From Raineya sp964654605 (GTDB lineage: Bacteria; Bacteroidota; Bacteroidia; Cytophagales; Thermonemataceae), in the NCBI GenBank assembly GCA_964654605.1, contig CAZZLW010000071.1:1-64000 (forward strand): DNA of 64,000 nt, written 5' to 3'. Every line of letters starts with the position of its first letter. The stretch's first letter is position 1. The notes below the pieces were generated by a model that did not search any database, was not told the DNA's origin, and worked only from the letters and a program-made list of their open reading frames with translations. This document shows, one piece after another, positions 51,642 through 60,374 of the stretch. Position numbers and translations under genes: made by a program.

Positions 51642-52317
51642 CTTGCTTCTCTCCTTGCAAACTTTGGCACAAAAAGATACACTTTTGCAGAGCGATAGCT
51701 CCAAAAAAGTGCTTTTTAATGAAAAAAAATTTTCTGTAAAGAAAAAAAATGCAAAAATTCTTGATACACTCTCGTTGAGAGCGGGGCTGGATTTGATAGG
51801 AGTAGGACAAAGACTTGCTACGAGTAAGTTTGCCTTGCACTTCAATACTGATTTTGCCTTTCGGAACAAAAACCTTCTCGTTGCCGAATTTACTTGGGCA
51901 AGTCGGAAAGAGGCTCAAAAAGCTACATATCTCACAGAAGCAAGTATTTTACGTTTGGGCTGGATGCACAATTTTTTGCATAAGCAAAGCAAAGTAGATG
52001 TTTTTGCGGTAGGCTTGCGGTTTGGAAATGCTTGGTACAAAGAAGAAATGCAAACAACTTTGCAAAGTTCTATTTTTGGCAACGAGCCGATTGCCTTTCG
52101 GCAAAATTTGCAAGCTACTTGGATAGAGCTGAATATGGAACTCAAAGCAAGAATATGGAAAAAACTTCTGATGGGGTATTGTTTGCGTTATCAGTTCAAA
52201 CCTGCTATTCGGGGCGAGCAGATATTTGCCAGTTATAGCATACCCAGCGTAGGACGTACAGGACGCAATAATTGGGGCTTTCAGTATGGTATTTGGTGGA
52301 TTTTGTGGCAAAAGTAG
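51607..52317 (+). CDS. DUF6048-like putative outer membrane protein
   Basis: 236 residues from MFLWKFFIFSISLLL, which opens a signal peptide ending near LQTLAQ. A longer upstream reading has no signal peptide at its start and is less likely. The mature protein starts with a charged linker (SKKVLFNEKKFSVKKKNAK), then LRAGLDLIGVGQRL and alternating barrel-like strands (AEFTWASRKEA, FAVGLRFGNAWYK, GYCLRYQFKPAI), ending GFQYGIWWILWQK. Predicted as an 8- to 10-strand outer-membrane barrel. Co-translated with the DUF6452-like gene and convergent, stop to stop, with the next gene. Confidence 0.68.
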   Translation: MFLWKFFIFSISLLLSLQTLAQKDTLLQSDSSKKVLFNEKKFSVKKKNAKILDTLSLRAGLDLIGVGQRLATSKFALHFNTDFAFRNKNLLVAEFTWASRKEAQKATYLTEASILRLGWMHNFLHKQSKVDVFAVGLRFGNAWYKEEMQTTLQSSIFGNEPIAFRQNLQATWIELNMELKARIWKKLLMGYCLRYQFKPAIRGEQIFASYSIPSVGRTGRNNWGFQYGIWWILWQK

Positions 52318-52815
52318 TTATCCATACACTCCGCTACCCCCCGAAACACCATTCATAAAACTGGAAAGGTACAAAACCGCATAAAACATACAAGCCAGCC
52401 ATTCCGCATCTGCTTGCATTGTTTTATCCAAAATCTCAAAATCGTATTCATAAGAAAGTTTGCCCCATTTGAAGCGAGGCGAAACTTCTAATAAAGTTTT
52501 TTTCTGCTCGTTTTGCACCTGAATTTTAGGCTTCCAAAAACCCTTGTAGCGAACTGAAAAGTTTTTGCCCTGATAGTCAAGACTGATATTGCCAAGCCAA
52601 TTGAGTTTGTAAGAGGCAATTTGTTCGTTGTTTTTCAGCATCAGCACCTCGTGTCCCCAGAAACCTTGTGGCTCAAAATCTATCTGCTTTTCTTGCTCCA
52701 AGTAGGCGTGAGCTTTGAACGAAAGCAAACCTTCGTATTCCAAAGTAAATAACTTTTCGCCTGTTTCATCAAGCAAAGCATATTTGCGAATACCAATAGA
52801 TTCTCCTTTGAGCAT
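52318..52815 (-). CDS. Uncharacterised 165-residue protein, possibly tubby/scramblase-like beta fold
   Basis: Not recognised with certainty. There is no signal peptide. The pattern of short strands with conserved aromatic and glycine residues (KYALLDETGEKLFTLEY, YKLNWLGNISLDYQGKNF, VRYKGFWKPKIQV) resembles the tubby C-terminal/LURP/scramblase-like beta barrel that wraps one helix. The C-terminal hydrophobic helix (WLACMFYAVLYLSSFMNGV) would be that central helix. The tail is Gly/Ser rich. It begins directly opposite the binding-lipoprotein promoter region and ends next to the stop of the DUF6048-like gene. Confidence 0.6.
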   Translation of the reverse strand: MLKGESIGIRKYALLDETGEKLFTLEYEGLLSFKAHAYLEQEKQIDFEPQGFWGHEVLMLKNNEQIASYKLNWLGNISLDYQGKNFSVRYKGFWKPKIQVQNEQKKTLLEVSPRFKWGKLSYEYDFEILDKTMQADAEWLACMFYAVLYLSSFMNGVSGGSGVYG

Positions 52816-52883
52816 AACAAAAGGGCTTTATGTACAAACATACAAGAATTTTGAGAAAATGCAAAAAAAATTATCCGAAATGC

Positions 52884-52891
52884 TATTTTTG
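52884..52891 (+). promoter_or_regulatory. Candidate -7 element for the binding lipoprotein
   Basis: TATTTTTG fits TAnnTTTG and ends 30 bases before the ATG at 52922, supporting that start over in-frame codons further upstream. No -33 at the normal distance. Confidence 0.4.
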
Positions 52892-52921
52892 CGGAAATCT
52901 TTTACTTCAAACCGCTTTGTT

Positions 52922-54067
52922 ATGATTTTTCGGCAATTTTGGATAATTGTGTTTGTTTTTTACTTGCTTACTTCTTGCAAAATACAAGAAGGCGAAACGC
53001 AAAGCAAGAAAAAACTTGGAAAGATTGTTCCTCAATACGCCAAAGGCTTTTTTTGGGAGAAAGGCGAAAAATATGTGATTTTGTACGTTACGCGTCCTTT
53101 CAACGATAAAACAGATACTTTAAGATATGTTTTGGCAAAAAGCAAGCAAGATATTCCCCAAGATTTACAGCGTTTGAGTTTTGTTCAAATACCGCTTAAA
53201 CGCCTTGTAAGCACTTCTACTACGCATATTCCTGCTTTGGAGGCTTTGGGTAGTTTGGATTGTTTGGTGGCAAGCAATAGTTTGCAATATGTATATTCAG
53301 AAGCGGTACAAAAATTGGTTGAGCAAGGCAAAATAACTGCCCTGAACGAGGAAAGTTTGGAGTTTGAAAAAATCATAGCCTTACAACCCAATCTGCTAAT
53401 GGTTTCGGCTATGCCTGCAACCAAAATGGGGGTATATCAAAAAATTCAGGAGGCGGGTGTTGCCATTTTGCCCAATGCCGAGTGGCTAGAAGAACACCCT
53501 CTGGGCAAAGCCGAATGGATAAAAATGTTTGGATTGCTTTTGGAAAAAGAAACGGAAGCGAATAGTTTTTTTGAAAACATTGAAAAAGAGTATAACAAAC
53601 TGAAAAACTTGGCTCAAAAGGTAGAAAAGCCTCGTAAAGTAGCTTTGGGCGTACCTCAAAAAGAAACTTGGTATGTACCTGCGGGCAAGAGTTTTGGAGC
53701 AGTTTTTCTCAAAGATGCAAATTTAGACTATGCTTTTGCTTCTGATACGGGCAAAGGCAGTTTGCAACTTAGCAGGGAATTGGTTTTTAGTAAATTTACT
53801 GATGCTTCGCTTTGGCTCAATGCAGAAATTCCTGCCCAGCTCAATGCCCAAACCTTTTGTGAATACAAACAGATAGAAGCAGTACGTAAAGGCGAAATTT
53901 ACGATAGACAAAAAAGACTTTCTGCACAAGGAGGCAATGATTATTGGGAGCGAGCTGTTATTCACCCCGAAGAGGTACTCGGAGACCTTATCCAAATCGC
54001 CTATCCTGAACTTTTGCCACAAAGAGAACTCGTGTATTATCGCAAAATAGGGGCTGCTTGCCCTTGA
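52922..54067 (+). CDS. ABC transporter substrate-binding lipoprotein, iron-chelate/cobalamin type
   Basis: 381 residues from the ATG at 52922, which starts a lipoprotein signal ending LLTSC with the lipidated C19. The mature part is a class III periplasmic binding protein: RLVSTSTTHIPALEALG, a conserved VASNS-type turn, FEKIIALQPNLLMVS, the long connecting helix and the ALGVPQKETWYVPAGKSFG second lobe. Such proteins bind ferric siderophores, haem or cobalamin for FecCD/BtuCD permeases. No permease lies in the window; the nearest plausible ATPase is at 59670-60374 in another unit. The final part (YWERAVIHPEEVLGDLIQI) is the typical C-terminus. Confidence 0.85.
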   Translation: MIFRQFWIIVFVFYLLTSCKIQEGETQSKKKLGKIVPQYAKGFFWEKGEKYVILYVTRPFNDKTDTLRYVLAKSKQDIPQDLQRLSFVQIPLKRLVSTSTTHIPALEALGSLDCLVASNSLQYVYSEAVQKLVEQGKITALNEESLEFEKIIALQPNLLMVSAMPATKMGVYQKIQEAGVAILPNAEWLEEHPLGKAEWIKMFGLLLEKETEANSFFENIEKEYNKLKNLAQKVEKPRKVALGVPQKETWYVPAGKSFGAVFLKDANLDYAFASDTGKGSLQLSRELVFSKFTDASLWLNAEIPAQLNAQTFCEYKQIEAVRKGEIYDRQKRLSAQGGNDYWERAVIHPEEVLGDLIQIAYPELLPQRELVYYRKIGAACP

Positions 54068-54069
54068 AA

Positions 54070-55347
54070 TCACTTTGTTCGTTTTTTATTTTTAGGCTTT
54101 TTCCTGCGTTTTTTTTCGTGAAAAGCCCCCTGAAAATCAGGATTTTCTTTGCGTTTTTGGGCATCAATTTGTCGGGCTATGGCTTGCTTTTCTTCAAAAG
54201 GAGTTTCGTAGATAGTTACTTCCGCAGGAATTTTAGCTCTCGGAATGCTCATTTTGATAATTTGCTCAATTTTGCCGATATGATACATTTCAGCTTCGTT
54301 GGCAAATGTAATGGCTACGCCTGTATGTTTGGCTCTGCCTGTGCGTCCTATTCTATGTACGTATTCCTCGTACAAAATAGGCACATCAAAATTGATAACG
54401 TGGCTCACGTGGCTTACATCTATGCCACGGGCGGCGACATCAGTAGCTACTAAAATCCGAATATTATCATTTTTGAAAGATTCAATAGCATTGAGGCGGG
54501 CATTTTGGTCTTTATTGGCGTGGATAACTTTTACATTTTCCTCGCCCAGTTTGCGGGCTACAAATTTGTAAATATTATTGGCATTTTCTTTGGTTTTGGT
54601 GAAAACGATTACTTTCTGACAATTTTCTTGCATAAGAAAATACTGCAAAAGTTCAATTTTGGTTCGGAAATTAGGGATTTCGTACAAAAATTGTTCTACG
54701 GTTTCGGCAGGAGTGGCTTGTGGAGTAATTTCTACTCGCATCGGAAACTCTAAAAACTCCTCTGAAAGTTTAATAACTTTTTCGGGCATTGTAGCCGAAA
54801 AAAGTAGGTTTTGACGTTTTTTGGCAGGAATAATTTCTAAAATTTTACGAATTTGTGGCATAAAGCCCATATCCATCATTCTATCGGCTTCATCAAGCAC
54901 AAGTGTTCGGATTTCTTTGGTAGCAAGCTCGTTGGTGAAGTAAATATCCATAAATCTGCCCGGCGTTGCGATGAGAATATCTACGCCTTGTTTTACTTCC
55001 TCTAATTGAGGTTTTATACCCTTGCCTCCAAATATAGCTACCACACGCAAATCTGTGTATTTGGCAAGCGTTTGCACATTTTCCTTAATTTGCAAGCAAA
55101 GCTCACGAGTAGGGGCAAGTATCAAGGCTCGGGGAGCGAAACCTTGGGCATATTTGAGTTTCATCAGCAGAGGCAAAGTATAAGCGGCAGTTTTACCTGT
55201 ACCTGTTTGGGCTATACCCAAAATGTCGTGTCCTGCAAGTATCAGAGGAATAGCCTTTTCCTGAATTTCGGTAGGTTCTTGGTAGCCTGCCTCTGCAATG
55301 GCATTGAGCAGTTGGCGATTGAGTTTTAGGTCTTCAAAAGTGGGCAT
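54070..55347 (-). CDS. DEAD-box ATP-dependent RNA helicase
   Basis: 425 residues. All core motifs are present in order: Q motif (FEDLKLNRQLLNAIAEAGY and PTEIQ), AQTGTGKTAAY, APTRELCLQI, TPGRFMD, DEADRMMDMG, SATMP, TKTKENAN, VATDVAARGIDV and HRIGRTGRAKH. A short basic tail (KKRRKKPKNKKRTK) could bind RNA. Related to RhlE-type helicases that help ribosome assembly and mRNA turnover, though without the long glycine-rich extension. It is convergent with the binding-lipoprotein gene, separated by only 2 bases. Confidence 0.95.
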   Translation of the reverse strand: MPTFEDLKLNRQLLNAIAEAGYQEPTEIQEKAIPLILAGHDILGIAQTGTGKTAAYTLPLLMKLKYAQGFAPRALILAPTRELCLQIKENVQTLAKYTDLRVVAIFGGKGIKPQLEEVKQGVDILIATPGRFMDIYFTNELATKEIRTLVLDEADRMMDMGFMPQIRKILEIIPAKKRQNLLFSATMPEKVIKLSEEFLEFPMRVEITPQATPAETVEQFLYEIPNFRTKIELLQYFLMQENCQKVIVFTKTKENANNIYKFVARKLGEENVKVIHANKDQNARLNAIESFKNDNIRILVATDVAARGIDVSHVSHVINFDVPILYEEYVHRIGRTGRAKHTGVAITFANEAEMYHIGKIEQIIKMSIPRAKIPAEVTIYETPFEEKQAIARQIDAQKRKENPDFQGAFHEKKRRKKPKNKKRTK

Positions 55348-55376
55348 AAGTTTAAGAATATTTTGGATAAAAAGAT

Positions 55377-55403
55377 AACCACATCAAGCAAGTAGATGTG
55401 GTT
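55377..55403 (-). terminator. Terminator after glmS
   Basis: A 9-bp stem (55377-55385 with 55395-55403) and 9-base loop, followed on minus by ATCTTTTT. It starts 40 bases after the glmS stop and lies just upstream of the helicase gene on the same strand. Confidence 0.7.
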
Positions 55404-55443
55404 GTTTGTTTATGCAGAATTTTTACAGAAAACCTCTTTACAA

Positions 55444-57288
55444 TTACTCTACCGTTACCGATTTGGCAAGATTGCGGGGTTTATCTACATCTTCAACCAA
55501 ATGCGTGGCAATATAATACGAAAGCAACTGCAAAGGTATCACGGTAAGAATAGGCGAGAATGCCTCGTGGGTTTGCGGAATTTCAATGGTAAATTCGGCT
55601 AAATCTTTGATTTCCTCATCACCTTCATTGACAACAGCAATAATTCTACCCTTGCGGGCTTTAATTTCTTGCACATTGCTTACAATTTTTTCGTAGGTGC
55701 TATCTTTGGGAGCAATGAAAACAACAGGCATATTTTCATCTATCAGGGCTATGGGTCCGTGCTTCATTTCGGCGGCGGGGTAGCCTTCGGCGTGAATGTA
55801 AGAGATTTCTTTTAGTTTCAAAGCTCCTTCCAAAGCCACAGGGAAATTGAAGCCTCTGCCCAAATACAAGAAATTTCTTGCCCCTTTGAACTCTTCGGCG
55901 ATATATTTGATTTGGCTATCTACTTTGTGCAGTATGTATTCAACTTTATCAGGGATAGTTGTAAGTTCGGCGATAAGTTCCTGAAATTTTGACTCTGTGA
56001 TAGTACCTTTGGCTCTGCCTATGATAAGAGCCATCATTGTAAGCACTGTAATTTGCCCTGTAAAGGCTTTGGTACTGGCTACACCTATCTCGGGACCTGC
56101 GTGTATGTATGCTCCTGCGTGGGTAGCTCTCGGAATAGAAGAACCTACTACATTACAAACACCGAAAATAATAGCTCCTTTACTTTTGGCGAGTTCCACT
56201 GCTGCAAGGGTGTCGGCAGTTTCGCCTGATTGGGAAATAGCAATTACTACATCACCTTCGCGAATAATTGGGTTGCGATAGCGAAACTCTGAAGCATACT
56301 CTACTTCCACAGGAATACGTGCAAACTCTTCAAAAAGATATTCGCCTACCAGCCCTGCGTGCCAAGAAGTTCCACAACCCAAGATAATAATTCTATCGGC
56401 ATTGATAAGTTTTTGCTGATATTCTATCAAGCCCCCCAAAACCAAATGATTTTTTTCGGCATTGATACGCCCACGCATAGCATCGCGTAGCGATTTGGGT
56501 TGCTCAAAAATTTCTTTGAGTGTAAAATGCGGAAAGCCACCTTTTTCAATTTGTGAAAGCTCCAAATCCAGCGTTTGAATGTAGGGAGTAATGGGTAAAT
56601 CCTCAATAGTACGGATTTGCAATTTGCCATTACGAATTACCACAATTTCTTGGTCGTTGAGATAGATTACTTTTTTGGTATGCTCTACAATAGGAGTAGC
56701 ATCAGAAGCCAAAAAGTATTCACCTTCGCCCACACCCACCACCAAAGGGCTACCTTTGCGTGCCGCAACAAGTTGTGTACTATCTTCTTTGGAAATGATA
56801 ACAATGGCATAAGCTCCTACCACTTGTGTCATAGCGAGTCTTACGGCTTCGTCCAAAGAGCATTGTTCGTGGTTTTTGATATGCTCTATAAGGTTGATAA
56901 AAACCTCTGAATCAGTATCGCTACGAAACTCATAGCCTTTGCTCATCAAATCTTGTTTGAGAGCCGCATAGTTTTCAATGATACCATTATGTATCATTGC
57001 CATATTTTTATTGGCAGAATAATGCGGGTGAGCATTGGTATCATTGGGTTCGCCGTGAGTAGCCCAGCGAGTGTGTCCTATACCTATATTGCTGTGCAAA
57101 TGTTCTTTTTCTTTTTCAAGCAGTTCGGCAAGTTCTTTTACTTTACCTTTTTTCTTGTAAATATTCAATCCGCCATTAAGCAGAGCTATTCCAGCACTAT
57201 CGTAACCACGATATTCCAGTTTTTGCAATCCGCTAATAATAATCGGATATGCCTCTCTTTCGCCTACATACGCAACAATGCCACACAT
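55444..57288 (-). CDS. glmS: Glutamine-fructose-6-phosphate aminotransferase
   Basis: Makes glucosamine 6-phosphate, the entry point to amino-sugar, peptidoglycan and LPS synthesis. 614 residues. The N-terminal glutaminase keeps the catalytic cysteine C2 (MCGIVAYVGERE). Two SIS sugar-isomerase domains follow (RIIILGCGTSWHAGLVGEYL, then FLYLGRGFNFPVALEGALKLKEISYIHAEGY), and the C-terminal loop ends LAKSVTVE with the catalytic lysine. It lies 18 bases downstream of DUF4270 on the same strand. No glmS ribozyme is seen, as expected outside Gram-positives. Confidence 0.97.
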   Translation of the reverse strand: MCGIVAYVGEREAYPIIISGLQKLEYRGYDSAGIALLNGGLNIYKKKGKVKELAELLEKEKEHLHSNIGIGHTRWATHGEPNDTNAHPHYSANKNMAMIHNGIIENYAALKQDLMSKGYEFRSDTDSEVFINLIEHIKNHEQCSLDEAVRLAMTQVVGAYAIVIISKEDSTQLVAARKGSPLVVGVGEGEYFLASDATPIVEHTKKVIYLNDQEIVVIRNGKLQIRTIEDLPITPYIQTLDLELSQIEKGGFPHFTLKEIFEQPKSLRDAMRGRINAEKNHLVLGGLIEYQQKLINADRIIILGCGTSWHAGLVGEYLFEEFARIPVEVEYASEFRYRNPIIREGDVVIAISQSGETADTLAAVELAKSKGAIIFGVCNVVGSSIPRATHAGAYIHAGPEIGVASTKAFTGQITVLTMMALIIGRAKGTITESKFQELIAELTTIPDKVEYILHKVDSQIKYIAEEFKGARNFLYLGRGFNFPVALEGALKLKEISYIHAEGYPAAEMKHGPIALIDENMPVVFIAPKDSTYEKIVSNVQEIKARKGRIIAVVNEGDEEIKDLAEFTIEIPQTHEAFSPILTVIPLQLLSYYIATHLVEDVDKPRNLAKSVTVE

Positions 57289-57306
57289 ACACTAAAAATT
57301 TTGGTT

Positions 57307-58731
57307 TTATTTGACAATGGTATAAAATATTCTTAACTGCATTTTTCGGTTTGCTCGTTTCGGACTGCTCACAATCATTCGGTAAACGGCTGTATTGCTC
57401 AAATCAGAAGAAAGAATAAAACCTGAATTAGCAAATTTATTCACTCCTTTGTAACGAGGGTTTAAGCCATTGAGTACATATTGCAGGTATGTGGTAATTT
57501 CCATATTATAGCTATTGCTGATGCTATTGAAGGTGGCGGCAAAAGGCTTATCAAACCCAAAAGGGTTATTCCCTTCTGCTTGAATCCGTGCATCTAAGGT
57601 ATCCTGAATGATAACGCCTTGCCCCAAACGAGTTTCAGCAAAACGCAAGAAATATTTGATAAGTTTGCCATTTTCATCAAGACGAAGCATATCCAAACGG
57701 CGGGGTAGCTTGTAAAGCTGATTATGTGAATTTTCTACGGGATATACCACTAAATCTGCCTTATTGATTGCGATGGTTCTATCTTTTACAAGTTCTTTGA
57801 GGTAGGGAAAAGTAACTTTTGTACGAATACCCAAAGATTCTTGGATAAAAGTTTGTTCGTTGGTTGCAGATGAAGGTAATGTTTGGTAAGCAGTTGTGAG
57901 TGTTTGCAGTGGCGTGCTGGTGCGGTTGGCAGAAACGTGGTTGAAACGCTGTGAATTATAGCGTTCATTACTCACATCTTCCGCTGAAACTGCATTACGA
58001 ATTACTATTCGGTAAATTTGTTCGCTACCGCTATCGCCGATAAACTTGATTTCAATGGCGGCAGGAATTTCGTCTGTTACACGAAAACCCCAAATGGCAT
58101 TTCCGCCTTGCGACACCAAAGCAAAACCTTTGACAAAAGCATCAAGCTCGGCTTGGGTAAGTTCGTCGTTGGCGTTCAGATTTACTAAATTTACAATTTC
58201 ATCACGAAAAGTATCGGAAAGAGGTATTTCAATTTTTCCGAAAACCGAAGCCTGTGTTCCTGAAAAAGTATATGAACCCACAGGAGTAGCTTCGTAGTTG
58301 AGCATATCATAATTGTAATAGACGCGGCCTGGGTTAATTCTTTCTGTAAGACGATGCACCGAAAGAGTTTGCACTTGTGAGCTATCGCCATAAACAAAAT
58401 TGATAGGAAGCGAAAAAACTGCTGAAACAAATTGTGGATTTGCTCCGAAGGTAAAAGTTTTATTAAAAGGCTGAACATTAAAAAAACTTGCCGCCTTGAT
58501 GTGCCCCAGTACAGGGTCGGTGTATTCGCCTGCCAAAATAATTTCTCTATTGGTAGTGGCGATGCTGTCTAAAAATATGGTAGAAGTTTCAATGCTTACG
58601 GTATCCGTAAAAATAACCCCAAGATTTTGGGGTTGTAATTCACTTCCGATAGTGGTGGATTTGTTGCAGGCACTCCATAGTAGAGCAAAGCAACACAAAA
58701 ATAATAATTTTCTAACGGCTACTAAGTTCAT
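57307..58731 (-). CDS. DUF4270 lipoprotein
   Basis: 474 residues from MNLVAVRKLLFLCC; lipobox LWSAC places the lipidated cysteine at C22. An upstream extension would read through the end of the preceding gene and lacks a signal. The mature sequence is a large all-beta protein with the family features NKSTTIGSELQPQNLGVIFTDT near the start, REIILAGEYTDPVLGHIKA and a Ser/Asn-rich C-terminus (NSISNSYNMEIT). DUF4270 is Bacteroidota-specific and usually sits between the short starch-synthase-like gene and glmS, exactly as here. Likely on the cell surface; function unproven. Confidence 0.88.
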   Translation of the reverse strand: MNLVAVRKLLFLCCFALLWSACNKSTTIGSELQPQNLGVIFTDTVSIETSTIFLDSIATTNREIILAGEYTDPVLGHIKAASFFNVQPFNKTFTFGANPQFVSAVFSLPINFVYGDSSQVQTLSVHRLTERINPGRVYYNYDMLNYEATPVGSYTFSGTQASVFGKIEIPLSDTFRDEIVNLVNLNANDELTQAELDAFVKGFALVSQGGNAIWGFRVTDEIPAAIEIKFIGDSGSEQIYRIVIRNAVSAEDVSNERYNSQRFNHVSANRTSTPLQTLTTAYQTLPSSATNEQTFIQESLGIRTKVTFPYLKELVKDRTIAINKADLVVYPVENSHNQLYKLPRRLDMLRLDENGKLIKYFLRFAETRLGQGVIIQDTLDARIQAEGNNPFGFDKPFAATFNSISNSYNMEITTYLQYVLNGLNPRYKGVNKFANSGFILSSDLSNTAVYRMIVSSPKRANRKMQLRIFYTIVK

Positions 58732-59542
58732 TGTAAAGGTTGAAGTATGAGTCTGATAGTGCTTGGCTTTGTTCTGAGCTTCCAAAAGGCAAGTGGTTGA
58801 TGATACACTCATTTTTAATTTCATTGAGTAAGTTTTGTAGTTTTTCGCTGTATTCTTCTTCGGCACTTATCACCATATCAGCATATTTTATGCCAGTTTT
58901 GATGATGCTTTCAAAAGTAGCTTGAGAAAGATGCTCTACGGCGGCATCATCAATATCCAACATTTTTACTTTTTCTGCCAAATCTTTACCAAACTGGTGG
59001 TTGAAATGGTTATCAAAAATGCTGAAAATAGATTTGGTATTTTGGAAAATGGGGTCTTTGCGATAGGTAGTTTTCAGATACATTGGGATAAAGCTAGTCA
59101 TCCAGTCGTTGCAGTGGATAATATCGGGAGCCCAGCCTAATTTTTTGATAGTTTCTAAAACACCTTTGCAGAAAAATATTGCTCTTTCGTCATTATCTTC
59201 AAAAAAGCGATTGTCTTTATCAACAAAAACAGATTTTCGGTGGAAATAGTCTTCGTTATCAATAAAATAGACTTGCATTTTAGCATTGGGTACAGAGGCA
59301 ACCTTGATAGTGAGCGGTTTTTCTTCATCACCTACCGAGATATTGATACCCGATAGTCTGACAACTTCGTGGAGGCGATTTTTACGTTCATTGATTGTAC
59401 CAAAGCGAGGCACCAAAATTCTGATTTCCATTCCCCTTTCTTGCATAGCTTGTGGAATGTGTCTGACGAAATCGGCTACTTTGCTGGTTTGGAGAAAAGG
59501 GGCTATTTCACTGGCAACGTACAAAATACGAAGTTTTGACAT
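58712..59542 (-). CDS. Stand-alone glycogen/starch synthase N-terminal (GT5) domain protein
   Basis: 276 residues from MSKLRILYVASEIAPF at 59542 (a start 45 bases upstream has no support). It matches the N-terminal half of bacterial glycogen synthase: RILYVASEIAPF, GMEIRILVPRFG, ERAIFFCKGVLETIKKLGWAPDIIHCNDWMTSF and a degenerate ADMVISAEEEYS. The ADP-glucose motif KTGGLGDV is replaced by LQTSKVADF and the whole C-terminal donor-binding half is missing, so ordinary synthase activity is doubtful. The same short protein accompanies DUF4270 in other Bacteroidota. It overlaps DUF4270 by 20 bases. Confidence 0.85.
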   Translation of the reverse strand: MSKLRILYVASEIAPFLQTSKVADFVRHIPQAMQERGMEIRILVPRFGTINERKNRLHEVVRLSGINISVGDEEKPLTIKVASVPNAKMQVYFIDNEDYFHRKSVFVDKDNRFFEDNDERAIFFCKGVLETIKKLGWAPDIIHCNDWMTSFIPMYLKTTYRKDPIFQNTKSIFSIFDNHFNHQFGKDLAEKVKMLDIDDAAVEHLSQATFESIIKTGIKYADMVISAEEEYSEKLQNLLNEIKNECIINHLPFGSSEQSQALSDSYFNLYNELSSR

Positions 59543-59669
59543 AGACGAAAAGATTAGAATAGATACGAAGCACAAATTCGGGTGCAAGTTACGAAAATTT
59601 TTTCAAAAATTATTCTTTTTTCAAAAAAATCTTTTCATACTTGCAGATTTTTACAAACTAAAAGGCTTT

Positions 59670-60374
59670 TTACCTTTCAAGAAACTCCCAAACTTGCTCT
59701 GCTTGCCAATAGCTTAAAAAAAGATACTTTTTTTCGTTGTTAAGAAGCAAAAGTTTATCTGCGTATTCAAGAGCAAGGTCAATTTCGTGTGTGGAAAGCA
59801 GTACACATTTACGCTCTTCTTGGGCAATTCTTTGGAATAGTTGTAAAATTTGCTTCCTAAAATATACGTCGAGAAAAGCAGTAGGTTCATCAGCCACTAC
59901 TACAGGGGTATCTTGGGCAATGGCTCGGGCAATCATTACCCTTTGTCTTTCGCCATCACTGAGATTTTGCAGATTTTTGTTTAACAAGGCTTGTACTTCC
60001 GTTTTTTGGATAGCTTCTTGTATGGCTTGGGTATCTTTTTCTTGCATTTGGGCGAGCCAGTTCAGGTGGGGGGTTCTGCCCAGCAGTATAGTTTCATAGA
60101 CATTGAGAGCATAAGCAGAAACAGGCGTATTGGGGAGTACAATACTGATGGTTCGGGAGATTTCTTTTGCAGAAAGTTCCTGAATATTTTTTTGAAAAAT
60201 CTTGATTGTGCCTTCAAATTTCAGAAAACCGCTTATACATTGAAGCAAAGAAGATTTCCCTGTTCCGTTTCTACCTAAAATACAAACTAGCTCGCCTTGC
60301 AGGCATTGAAAGTTGATATTTTCAAGAATTTTTTTCTGCCCAAACGAAAGCGATACATTTTGAATCTCAACCAT
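59670..60374 (-). CDS. ABC transporter ATP-binding protein, FecE/BtuD type
   Basis: 234 residues from MVEIQNVSLSFG. Walker A is GRNGTGKSS (34-42), the signature motif reads LSDGERQR, and Walker B with its glutamate is VVVADEPTAFLD, followed by the STHEID switch histidine. Closest in style to ATPases of ferric-siderophore or cobalamin importers, which use FecCD-type permeases, but no permease gene is present. Its start overlaps the last 8 bases of the Rpn-family gene, so translation is probably coupled. The binding lipoprotein at 52922-54067 could be its partner, by inference only. Confidence 0.9.
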   Translation of the reverse strand: MVEIQNVSLSFGQKKILENINFQCLQGELVCILGRNGTGKSSLLQCISGFLKFEGTIKIFQKNIQELSAKEISRTISIVLPNTPVSAYALNVYETILLGRTPHLNWLAQMQEKDTQAIQEAIQKTEVQALLNKNLQNLSDGERQRVMIARAIAQDTPVVVADEPTAFLDVYFRKQILQLFQRIAQEERKCVLLSTHEIDLALEYADKLLLLNNEKKYLFLSYWQAEQVWEFLER

